From NCBI GenBank assembly GCA_000697335.1, contig JNEM01013769.1:1-21117 (forward strand): a stretch of DNA of 21,117 bases, read 5' to 3'. The translations under genes and the position numbers were made by a program. Shown here one piece after another: positions 1-8,899 of the stretch. The stretch is from Conidiobolus incongruus B7586. Lineage: Eukaryota; Entomophthoromycota; Entomophthoromycetes; Entomophthorales; Conidiobolaceae. The first letter of the stretch is position 1. Each line of letters starts with the position of its first letter. Below the pieces are notes generated by a model, which made no database searches, had not been told where the DNA came from, and was given only the letters and a program-made list of their open reading frames with translations.

Positions 1-960
1 TTTTTAATAATAAAATATTATTTAAATTAATAATTTATTACTAGTTATATTACTTTAAATTTAAAAAAACTACCTAAAATCTATTAAAAATTAAAAAACA
101 AATTTTAACTATTATTTTTTGAATTATTAATAAAGTGAAAAAATATATTAAAAAACATCTTTTTATTTTAGTTAAAGAATTATCAAAATACTTTAATATT
201 AGTTTTATAAGTATTTTATATATATTAAAGTTTAAATTAAAATTAATTAATAAAAATATAAAATAGGTATCTTATAATTTAACTAAAGCTTTAAAAAGTT
301 AGAATAACTATTATTAAAAAAAACTTACTAAAGTATAATTAAAAACCAAAGCTTTTATAATAAATTATTATAATTAATAAATCTTAAGTTTTTTAATATA
401 ATCTTTTATTAAAATATAAATCAAAATGTTAGAATAAGTTAAATCAACCTTTTTTATAAATTTCTTTAAATAAGTACTTTGTTAATAAATGAATGTTAAT
501 TATTTTAATGGATTATAATAATATATGTTATTTTTATTTAGTTCTTAAAAGCAAATTAATTAATAATAAACTTTATATTTTTTTAAATAGAATTATTTTA
601 AATTATTATTCTTAATATAATTTGAGAAAATATATTATTTTATATAATAATTATAAAATATATAAATCTAAAGTTATAAAAAATAATTTAATTAAAAATA
701 ACTGGAAATAACTACCATATCTAGTATATTCCTTAGATTATAACCTATGTGATTATAATTGTTTTAATTAATTAAAAAACCAGTTTATAAGAAAAAAAAT
801 TTTACAAAATATTTAATTAATTTATAAAATATCAAATTTTAGTTTTTAATAAAAAGAATTATTTTTTAAGAATTAAATCTTAACCCAAAGTATAGCAAAA
901 AATTATTAAAAATAAAAAAAAACTATTAATTTTATAATATATATTTATTTTTACTTTTTA
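1..960 (+). mobile_element. Decayed mariner (DD34D) transposase, open at the left edge
   Basis: This is a relic of a mariner-family cut-and-paste DNA transposon; none of it can be functional. From about 361 to 850 one frame (codon starts at 361, 364...) can be followed without an indel. It keeps a block like the mariner 'M-L-x-I-W-W-D' region at 493-513, an 'I-N-x-x-x-Y...L-N-R' block near 560-600, the second-Asp block at 637-672 (now Y-N-N-Y-K-I-Y-K-S-K, for a family pattern like H-D-N-A-R-P-H-K-A-K) and the third-Asp block at 727-783 (Y-S-L-D-Y-N-L-C-D-Y, for Y-S-P-D-L-A-P-C-D-Y). The second and third acidic positions (646 and 751) are 34 residues apart, the DD34D spacing. The first Asp block (DEKW in the family) is near 376-387. 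Upstream, in another frame, 171-230 resembles the helix-turn-helix and 261-290 the G-K-W-V-P-H-D-L-T segment. Most differences look like C-to-T or G-to-A on the coding strand (W to stop, H to Y, P to L or S, D to N, E to K). The N-terminus lies before base 1. Terminal inverted repeats were not identified. Confidence 0.72.
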
Positions 961-1145
961 TATATTAAAATCTTTATTTTTTTTAATTACAAAAAATTCC
1001 TATTATTTAAATTACAAAGTAATAATAAAAAAAACTATTTTTTAAGTGTTAAAAGTTTGTTAAAAATATAAAAAAAGGTTATTAATAATAAAAAAAAACT
1101 TTTAAACTTATATTATATATTGATTTTTATATTTTATATATTTAA
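848..1145 (+). repeat. Possible tandem copies of the mariner tail
   Basis: Two stretches, about 848-965 and 1019-1145, share the same order of words: a TAATAA...AAA run, an ATTTTTTAAG word, a TTAAAAAT word, a run of about nine A, then TATTATATATTGATTTTT-like and TTTTATATATT words. The first copy covers the likely end of the decayed mariner transposase. Both are so AT-rich that chance similarity cannot be excluded by eye. A duplication, or a second decayed element alongside, would explain it. Confidence 0.35.
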
Positions 1146-1149
1146 ATAA

Positions 1150-2098
1150 ATTATAAATAATTTTTATTTGATTAAATATAGAAATATAAAATTAAAAATA
1201 TTAAATTTATTTATTAGGACAATAATAGTGAGGTGAAATATGATAAAATAAACAATAATATTATTAAATATTTAATTATAAAAAATCCTTTCATAATTTA
1301 TTTAATATAGAAAAATTTAATAAACTGAATAATCTGATCATTAAGTACTTTTTAATTCAAAATAAAAATTATAATAAAATATATTATAAAAATATTCTAT
1401 ATTTAATATAAGGTCATTATTGGTAAATTAAATCACGATATTAATAAGTTAAAATTATTATAAATACTTTATATTAAATGTAATATATAATAGTAAAATT
1501 TTATTAACAAAATTTTTTAAAATTTTCAATAATATTTCATTATAACTTAATCATACTTATATTCATTGTAAGAGTTATTTTGTTCACATAATTATATAAT
1601 ATTAAATTCAAGAAAATTAATATACATAAATTATTTATCAGATGATATCATATTTAACAAATTTTTAATTCATATAAATTCTATACTATTAATAATAACT
1701 AATTTATTATTAATATAAATAATAAAATTAATGATTTAAATTTTAAATCATTTTAAGAAAAAAAAATAACTTTTTAAAATAATAATAATTACTGAAAAAT
1801 ATAGAATTTAAAATTAAATTCTTAAGTATTAACTAAATTAAAGCTGAACCTTTTTTTGTAAATATTATTTTCAAATTGAATATTAATATTTCAATAAATG
1901 TCTATAATTTCTAAATTGAATTGCACTAATTTGTGCAAAAGAAACAAGGTTCAATAAAAGTAAATATGGCACTCTTTTAATAAATAATTTATTTATTGTC
2001 CAATTATGTATATTTTTTTTAAAGTTGTAATCAATGCGATATAAAATATAATATCAATATTAAATATGGTAATTTGCTAAATAATAATTTAGATTAAA
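1150..2098. other. AT-rich spacer without recognisable gene
   Basis: This stretch is almost entirely A and T and lies between the mariner relic and the stop codon of the minus-strand gene ending at 2099. I saw no tRNA, no protein family and no clear polyadenylation signal for that gene here. It may contain more decayed transposon sequence. Confidence 0.6.
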
Positions 2099-3693
2099 TC
2101 AAATTAAAGTTTGTTGATTTAAAACCAATTCAAATATTAAACAATCAACTCCATTTGATAAACCTTGAATCATCTCCTGTCTCTGAGAATGTGCCATTTT
2201 GGATGAAAAATCTTTGGTACTCAGTAAACTCCATTCATTCGACTCGCTGCTCGACAGGGAGGTGTAGTGATAATCCTCATACTCTGCTTGACCGAGTATA
2301 CCGCGTAGTTTTAGTTGGTAGGAATTTGCCAGAGTAATAGGATGTACAACGCTAGGATGCTGATTGTATTCCTCGATGATTTCATTCAGATCGATAAAAT
2401 TTGGCAGATCAAGAGAACGGGTGTCTCTGGGTATTGCTCCTCTTCGTATGAGAATAGGTATTGCAAAAGATTGACCAGCTTTGAGTTTTTCAACGATACT
2501 TATTTTTCCGTGTTTAGTTGGATGGTGGTTTGAATAGACACTATATAAGGGCCAGGGGTGGAAGAAATCATCATCATTAGCGGGAGTACTTGTATAAATA
2601 TTATTATCAATAAAATAATTGACCATAGTAGATATAAAACATATTAAATCGCCATCTATTGAATGAGTATCGTAGATAGATAAAGTTTGAGTGATTGATG
2701 TCGTTGTAGACATCCTTCGTTCCGAAGTACTTGAGCCATAGATTGTTGAACCATCCATAACTGCGTGAGGTAGTGATGTTATGAAAAATTGTCTGGAGTT
2801 AAATCTGCTCTTGCATAAGTAGTTAACACAGTCATATTCAAAAATATTAAATAGAAATTTCATCATCGCTTCAATTTCACTGTCTTTTGAAGATTGTTTA
2901 TATCCACATTTTTTCATTAGCATTACTATTGAAGAAGAGATGGAAGAAAACACCCAAAGTCCTCGTCTCATTAAATTCACCCAATACCTTATCTGAGTTT
3001 GTAGCTGCTTTGTGTTTGTATTATTTAACTTTTTAGTTACTAGCATTGTGTCAAAGAGTGACTGTTTTCCAAATAACGTGAATAAAATAGTATCTATTAA
3101 TTTATGAATAATATGTAACGAAATTTAAATTTTTTATATATACCTATAGCGCCATAAGGTTCAATTCCTTTACCATTTAAACTATCATTAAAATTTATAA
3201 TTACTCCAACTTCAGCTAAACAAAGACAGCTCAAATACTCAGCAGTGTCATATACGTTTCCCATAGTTATTTTGAGCATCTGTTCAATTTCTGAATTATA
3301 TCGTACCATATCTTGCTGTTGAAGTATATGGATAACTAAAATACGCATAAGCCAATTAAACAATTAATCAATATATAAATAATGTAACATACCTTGATTC
3401 ATCAACCTCTCCTTATTTTTAGCATTTAACCCGGGGCCCTTAAAAAAGGACTTACTATGAGCTGCAGGCTTGGACACTACATGGAGGACAGCTGATTCTG
3501 CAGGGTACGAGGGGACTAATTTTTGGCCATGATCTGATTCAGTATTCGAAGAGGACTTATTCAATATCCTTTTAATAAAACCCTTAAAATTTAACTTTTT
3601 CAAGCCATCCAACTCTTTATCTGTTGAGAATTTTGATTTGACATTAAATTGGCTGTTTGACCATGATCTTCTTATACTATGCGAAGTTTCCAT
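2099..3693 (-). CDS. Three-exon gene, unknown function, about 495 aa
   Basis: I do not recognise this protein. The gene is assembled from three exons: 3693-3393, 3335-3144 and 3093-2099. The joins keep one frame (both introns phase 1) and total 1488 bases including the TGA stop. The start chosen is the first ATG (M-E-T-S...), 31-40 bases downstream of a TATATATAAA box; the frame is open further upstream but without an ATG. Residues 1-100 are basic and serine-rich with a Phe/Lys patch (G-F-I-K-R-I-L near 38-44) and are probably disordered at first. Residues 100-260 are predicted by eye to be mostly helical, with alternating hydrophobic stretches as in an alpha-solenoid. Residues 285-400 are Ser/Thr-rich and loop-like. 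There is no signal peptide. Codon use looks like that of a real gene, and the spliced frame is open throughout, which strongly supports a protein. An ARM/HEAT-like scaffold is possible but is only a guess. Confidence 0.72.
3094..3143 (-). other. Spliceosomal intron 2 of the 2099-3693 gene
   Basis: A 50-base intron with donor GTATAT and acceptor TTAATAG. It is the only nearby acceptor that keeps the downstream frame open: the joined codon is GAT, followed by Thr-Ile-Leu-Phe and then the ATG at 3046. A later AG at 3062-3063 would bring a stop four codons on. Confidence 0.8.
3336..3392 (-). other. Spliceosomal intron 1 of the 2099-3693 gene
   Basis: A 57-base intron with donor GTATGT and acceptor TTTTAG. 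Removing it joins a Gln codon plus one base (CAA G) to TTATCC and so continues the frame as Val-Ile-His. Reading through the donor instead hits a stop after 13 codons. Length and donor fit small fungal introns. Confidence 0.85.
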
Positions 3694-3723
3694 ATTAATT
3701 TTTTTATTGCTAACTAAGGTCTC

Positions 3724-3733
3724 TTTATATATA
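3724..3733 (-). promoter_or_regulatory. TATA box of the 2099-3693 gene
   Basis: TATATATAAA on the minus strand, 31-40 bases upstream of the chosen ATG. The spacing implies a very short 5' leader and supports 3693 as the start. Confidence 0.5.
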
Positions 3734-3759
3734 GTTTTTATTAAATAATTAAATATCAA

Positions 3760-6289
3760 TTAAACTCAATAATCTTATAATAACTAAAAAATTGATTCAA
3801 GTAACTACTCCAAAAAAAATTGAAAATACAAAAATCTTAATTGAAAATTGAAGCAGGAGGTATTTATAACTTTTAAAGTTTTTTTTTACCTAATTATGAT
3901 AATTATAGTGATCTACTAAAGAAAACCGAGTTTTAGACAAATAAAATGAGCCAATTTTTGATTTTAATTAGGAAATATACCGTTTACTAGGCTATTCCCT
4001 TTTTAAAATTTTGGTCAACTGAGCTCCTTTTTATTCCTGTTGTTTATAGGCTAATTCGTCCTCCAAATTCCCCCATCATTTGATTGATAGAGTTAAGCTT
4101 ATTAATATTATAGTATTTCTATATCGAGTTGACCTAAGTTGAATTAATCGAAACAAAATTTTTAAAATTTTTTGGCTCTTATCTAATAAATTTCCCCTAT
4201 TTCTAATTAAAGTCTCTTTTTTTCCAAATTTAGTAATTCAAAATGCTTATCAAAATTAAACTGTATTAACTTAAAATAAAACATTAAGAAAGGTATAAAG
4301 AACAACTTGTTTGAACTCAATCAGTTAATCCAATTTATTAGTATTGATCAAAAATAATTATTGAATTAAAATTGATATGAAATTAAGATTTTAACGATTT
4401 GAAATCAAGCTTATATTATTTCCTTTAGTATCATTTCATTTCTATCAATATCAACATAAAACATTAACCTTTGGATGATTTCATAAGTTCTGATCAATTT
4501 TATTCCAAGAATTGGCTATTGTTTAAGGATTTGAGTAAATAATGACATATCAATAGGGGGAGAATAGTAATCAATTAAAGTTAATAAATTAAATGTATTA
4601 TTTAATAAATAAGTAATATAGGAATTATATTAAAAATATTAATAAAATCCAATTTGAGTTAATATATTTGAGTTGTATTAATTTTAAATTTTTGTTGATA
4701 TTTTTGCTTTGATTTATGCTTAATTTACTATTTAAATGATTTTGGATTACTTTTTTTGGTACTTAATTGATATTAAACTTTTGAGAGATTGGTTTTTGTT
4801 TGATTTTATTTTAAATTTTATGGTGTCAATAGTTGTCTGTGAAAGGCTGTATTTACAAAATTAAAACAGTATATCAGGAGTCTATAATAACTCAAAGGAT
4901 AAAAGCAATACCCCAAATTAAATCTGCAATAAGTAATCTAATTTAGTACAATCTAAAATAATCTAAAATGAATTCTATTGTAAGTATCATTCAGTACACA
5001 CAGCATTAATATGGGTACATTATAAAATTCATCAATATAGAATGTCAAATTAAATGCAGAATAGAGATTTTCATTGTGATATTTGGATGTATTCGAAATA
5101 TATATTCGTGATACTTTGGATTTACTTGATACTTAGAGTTTAATTGACTCTTTGCTCATGTAAAATATTATGGTAATTCTAAAATTTCAAATCGAGATTC
5201 AAATTCCAATAATAAATTGATACTTATAAATTGATTAAGAATTATAAACAATATAATTATTACTGAGTTTCTGTAATATTTTTACTAAATATAAAGTATC
5301 AAATTTCCTAATAACTATTATATATGTAATAAGTATTTTAAAACATTTTAATTAATTTCCAATATTAATATTTCATATGAAAATAATTAAGATTTAATAA
5401 TAATGCTATTTGAATTATATATATATTTACAAATTAACATAAAATAATATTCAATGTTCATTTAACAAAATTTCTATAAATTTCATCATCTTAATGAACA
5501 CAAATTGATATTAGAAATTAAAATAAATATAATTTAATTAAAATTTAATAAATAGCTCAATTTGTTATTATATTAATAAAAATGATCATATATATCTTTT
5601 TAATATCTCTTTTTTTAAAAAATTTACTATTTCAAATTAAAGAATAACCTAACTCTATACTCAACATTAATTAAATTTTCCAATGATTAATTTCTTATAA
5701 TGTTTTGATTTATTCAAAATAATAGTTGATTAAATATATTTCAAATTTTATATTTTAATAAGCATAAATTGGATGTTTATATATAGAATATAGTTGATTA
5801 ACAGATGCTTGAATCTAATCAATTGAGTTGAGAGTTGAATAGTAAAGAATAATATGTATTTTATAGTTTGATTTTCAACTTAATATGAAATTGATAGGTT
5901 ATTAATAAAATAATTTTAATGATTGAAAAATATTGCATAATTCTATTTATCTAAAAATAAATTACAATCATAATGTCAAATCACGAACCCTCATTCATAA
6001 CAATGGTTTCAATAATTTAATTATATTAAAATAAATATTATAATGATATTTTTCGATTCTAATAGTAAGTATAATTAAATTTATTTTGTATAATGTGCTT
6101 TAGTAAAAGTTCAATTGAAAAATTAAACTGAATATATCATTGTCGGAAAGATTTTGGATGAAAATTTGAATATATAAGATGAATAAAAATCAAAATAAAT
6201 GGAATCAATAATATATAGATTAAATAAAATAACTATGAAAATTAAAAAAAATTGGATATTATTTCAAAATAAAGATGAAAAAGAAAAAG
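3760..6289. other. 2.5-kb AT-rich intergenic region, nothing recognised
   Basis: I found no coding region, tRNA or known repeat here. The part at 3840-4160 is somewhat less AT-rich, with pyrimidine-rich words, but all frames are broken by stops on both strands. The remainder is ordinary AT-rich spacer. Promoter elements of the minus-strand gene should lie at its left end. Confidence 0.55.
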
Positions 6290-6362
6290 AAAATGGAAAA
6301 CAAATTAAATCCACGACCATCAGATTAAAAGTCTGATGCTTTACCTACTGAGCTAACCGGGT
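6290..6362 (-). pseudogene. tRNA-Lys (anticodon UUU) with decayed 3' half
   Basis: On the minus strand from 6362 the sequence starts A-C-C-C-G-G-T, then TAGCTCAGTAGGTAAAGC (D arm and A box) and a perfect 5-bp anticodon stem (TCAGA/TCTGA) around loop CTTTTAA, with anticodon TTT at 6327-6329. This half closely matches eukaryotic tRNA-Lys(UUU). After GGTCGTGG the match collapses: the T loop reads ATTTAATTT instead of a GTTCRANNCC B box, no T stem can form, and there is no 3' strand to pair with the 5' acceptor strand. One D-stem pair is also lost (A in place of G). Without a B box and acceptor stem it should not make a mature tRNA. It is a pseudogene, or possibly the head of a tRNA-derived SINE. 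No oligo-T terminator is at the expected place, although T-rich sequence follows. Confidence 0.75.
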
Positions 6363-6562
6363 ATATTATAAAAATATTTACACAACCATAAATATTTTAT
6401 ATCACACTATTATATTCCTTATTATATCATATATATTTTTCAAGTTTTTTTAATTTAAAAAATATTTAATTATAAAAAATAATTAATAATCTTTTAATAT
6501 AATATTTCATATAACATTGATAAATTTTAATATAAATGATAAATTTCTTAGATACTCCATAT

Positions 6563-8785
6563 TTAAATATCCTTTACTCCTCTAAATCCAATAAAGGCGT
6601 AAGGATAGCCCTCGTGGAACCAATTTCTGAAAGAGCCACGTTTGGCGAACCAGGGATTACTTAAATAACTACCTCCTAAGACCACGAGATGCTTATCGTC
6701 ATGGAAGTCGTAGGAGTAGCCTGGGTACAGTTCGCTGGGGTGATAACCGGGGTAGGGGCCGAGGAAGGTACTGGTCCACTCCCATAAGCTTTCCATAAGG
6801 TTGAAACTGTCATTGGTGACTGGAGTGGGAGTCCAGCGGTTGAAACCAACATTCTCACGATGGACGGGGGGCAGGAGGCGATGATTGGGATTCAATTGAT
6901 TACTCAATTTTTGGTAATTTTGGTCACAGAATACTAACTCTTCCTCGGTTGGAAGTCTGGTGCCATCACCTTTCCATTCAAAATACTGTTGGACATCTCT
7001 GTAGCTCACTTGTACCGGCCAATTTATGCATTGTTCGAATGGGAGTGGACCATAAAAGCTTCTGACTTTATAACCAAATTTGTTGGCTGAGTCGGGTATC
7101 CACAAAGCTGGAATGGGATGTTCTGGGTTGCTCTTAATAAATTCGTAAAATTCCATATTGGTCACTGGTCGCGATTGAATCATAAAGGATTTAACACTGG
7201 CTTGTCTTGAAGGGGTTTCATTGTCCCATCCGTACTCACGAATATCAAAGTATCCCTTATGATGGTCCTCATTTTCATCATCATCATGTCCCAAAGTTAA
7301 GCTACCGCCTTCAACGCGAATCCAGGGAGAAGGACTTAATGGTGTTTGTTCAGAGTCATCAAACAGAGTCAATTCCCTGGATACAGGTGTAAAATTATCT
7401 GATTGAATGAGCATGTACATCAAAGTCTCCAAATGCATGGCCTGGTGCTCGTAAGCCATGAACAGAACTCTGCCTAAGCGTGCTGTCAAAGTCTCGTAAT
7501 GCAAAATATTACTGAGACGCTCTCTGACTTTAGCATCATAAGCCACAATTTCTTCATACTTGGGCCAGTCATTGGGTACTTCTGAATGGTCATGACATTT
7601 AGTGGGATCATCCACATCGGGATCGATACCACGTTCGAAAATATTGACAAAATAGCTGGGTTCAGTATAAGGTTGTTGGAAGTGACGCGATATTTGAATA
7701 TCAAGGAAAGCAGGGATATGACCAAAATAGAAGATGAATGGATGACGTAAAGAAATGGGCTGTTCGAGATGCATATCGGGTGTAATCATTTTACGAGTCA
7801 CATAGTCCCAAGCTTTGAATAGATTGTTCCATGAGTTCAAACCAGGTGTAGGCTTATTGGGACCAAGATGCTTGGGCAAGAAGTAGAACTCAGGCTTGTA
7901 GAATGAAGCAATGATAAACTTTGAATCATCGTTACCAGAGATATATTTTGGCCCAGGGCAGAATTCACAAGTAGCCATAATTTCAGAGAAATCTTTGTAA
8001 GACTCCAATATGTGAATTGGATGCGAAAAAGCAATATTCTTTCCTTCAAATTCTTGCGCAGCGCTCTTAGATTTTGAGTCCGAATCTAAATTTACTTCAA
8101 TACGATAGTCGTTGGAAGTTTTCTTGGTTTCAATGGTGATATTTTTTTTGTTAGAAAATTCTGAAATTTGATTATATAAAACTTCAATCAAACGATCTTT
8201 GGAGCATGGAAGTTTATCATTAGATAGATTGAAGCCAACAATTAAACGGTCGCCAATTTTCAAATTTTGATTCATATATTTTAACAGTTGAAGTAGCTCA
8301 AGCTTGGATAAAATATTAACTAAACAGCCTGCCAAAATAATTACCTTGGAACTGTTAGTATGTTCTTGCAAAGCACATTGAACTTGGCCCTTTATAGAGT
8401 TTTCATACTTGATTGGATAGTTTTGAACAACAATCTTCTCATGGGTATTGAAGGCACTGGACTTTGGAGAAGTGATTAGGTGGGAAGCCGAGTAATACTG
8501 GACAGATTTACCGCTGGGTTTTAATTGGTCAACGATCACCTGAGTAATAAGGTCACTAGAGTAGCCAATTTCATAGATGATAGAGTGGTTTAAAGCTAGA
8601 TCAGCAACTTGTTTCGAATAATTGGCAAAGGCACGATCTTCCTCGGGACCAAGCACCTGGCACAAGATTCCTGGGAGAGAAGAAGCTAATTGATCTTTAG
8701 TGGTAGGTTGACCGAGTTTGAAATCCTGCTTTGAATACGATATTTCAGGTAATTGGCATACTTCTTGGTATGAGTCTAAAACCAT
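6563..8785 (-). CDS. Egt1-like ergothioneine protein, degenerate methyltransferase half
   Basis: Fungal Egt1 makes ergothioneine precursors: an N-terminal SAM domain trimethylates histidine to hercynine, and a C-terminal iron(II) domain joins hercynine to cysteine as the sulfoxide using O2. The gene is one 740-aa exon. Residues 315-465 are a DinB-like domain with the expected iron ligands H356 (G-H-I-P-A-F), H447 and H451 (H-Q-A-M-H-L-E), and the family block F-E-R-G-I-D-P-D-V-D-D-P at 383-394. Residues 485-740 are an FGE/sulfatase-modifying-type domain, with W-G/W-D-N-E near 520, L-P-T-E-E-E-L at 611-617, W-E-W-T at 668-671, G-G-S near 704 and F-I-G-F-R-G at 731-736. Residues 31-295 align with the EgtD-type methyltransferase but lack its key motifs: E-L-G-S-G-N is E-I-G-Y-S-S (72-77), Y-Y-A-L-D-L-S is Y-Y-S-A-S-H-L (97-103), and the later Asp and Asn blocks are gone or shortened. 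The start is the first ATG after an in-frame TAG four codons upstream. It is probably cytosolic: no signal peptide is visible. It is an Egt1 homologue with confidence; its full bifunctional activity is doubtful. Confidence 0.9.
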   Translation of the reverse strand: MVLDSYQEVCQLPEISYSKQDFKLGQPTTKDQLASSLPGILCQVLGPEEDRAFANYSKQVADLALNHSIIYEIGYSSDLITQVIVDQLKPSGKSVQYYSASHLITSPKSSAFNTHEKIVVQNYPIKYENSIKGQVQCALQEHTNSSKVIILAGCLVNILSKLELLQLLKYMNQNLKIGDRLIVGFNLSNDKLPCSKDRLIEVLYNQISEFSNKKNITIETKKTSNDYRIEVNLDSDSKSKSAAQEFEGKNIAFSHPIHILESYKDFSEIMATCEFCPGPKYISGNDDSKFIIASFYKPEFYFLPKHLGPNKPTPGLNSWNNLFKAWDYVTRKMITPDMHLEQPISLRHPFIFYFGHIPAFLDIQISRHFQQPYTEPSYFVNIFERGIDPDVDDPTKCHDHSEVPNDWPKYEEIVAYDAKVRERLSNILHYETLTARLGRVLFMAYEHQAMHLETLMYMLIQSDNFTPVSRELTLFDDSEQTPLSPSPWIRVEGGSLTLGHDDDENEDHHKGYFDIREYGWDNETPSRQASVKSFMIQSRPVTNMEFYEFIKSNPEHPIPALWIPDSANKFGYKVRSFYGPLPFEQCINWPVQVSYRDVQQYFEWKGDGTRLPTEEELVFCDQNYQKLSNQLNPNHRLLPPVHRENVGFNRWTPTPVTNDSFNLMESLWEWTSTFLGPYPGYHPSELYPGYSYDFHDDKHLVVLGGSYLSNPWFAKRGSFRNWFHEGYPYAFIGFRGVKDI

Positions 8786-8805
8786 TTTGTGACTGCACTA
8801 GATAA

Positions 8806-8894
8806 CTAAGAGGATGCTATTAATTATTAATATTCATGTAATTCATAAAATAGATATCAAATCAATAATAATGAATATATAAATGATTACTTAC
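8806..8894 (-). other. Possible 5'-leader intron of the Egt1-like gene
   Basis: Upstream of the ATG at 8785 the minus strand has a donor-like CAAGTAAGTAAT, with GTAAGT beginning at 8894, and an acceptor-like CTCTTAG ending at 8806. Splicing would remove 89 bases from the leader and leave about 20 bases before the ATG. A TATATA word at about 8875-8880 could instead be the promoter TATA box. The two readings exclude each other. Confidence 0.25.
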
Positions 8895-8899
8895 TTGAA

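Noticed and set aside
3062-3143. An 82-base alternative for intron 2 of the 2099-3693 gene, ending at AACAG
   Set aside because: It looks like a good acceptor, but the join puts a stop four codons into the next exon, while the acceptor at 3094 keeps the frame open.
3694-3759. An upstream in-frame extension of the 2099-3693 protein from a TTG codon
   Set aside because: It has no ATG and contains the TATA box itself; the ATG at 3693 is the natural start.
3840-4160. A slightly less AT-rich patch that might be a small gene
   Set aside because: All frames on both strands are broken by stops at short intervals, no splice-joined frame could be supported, and no family words were seen.
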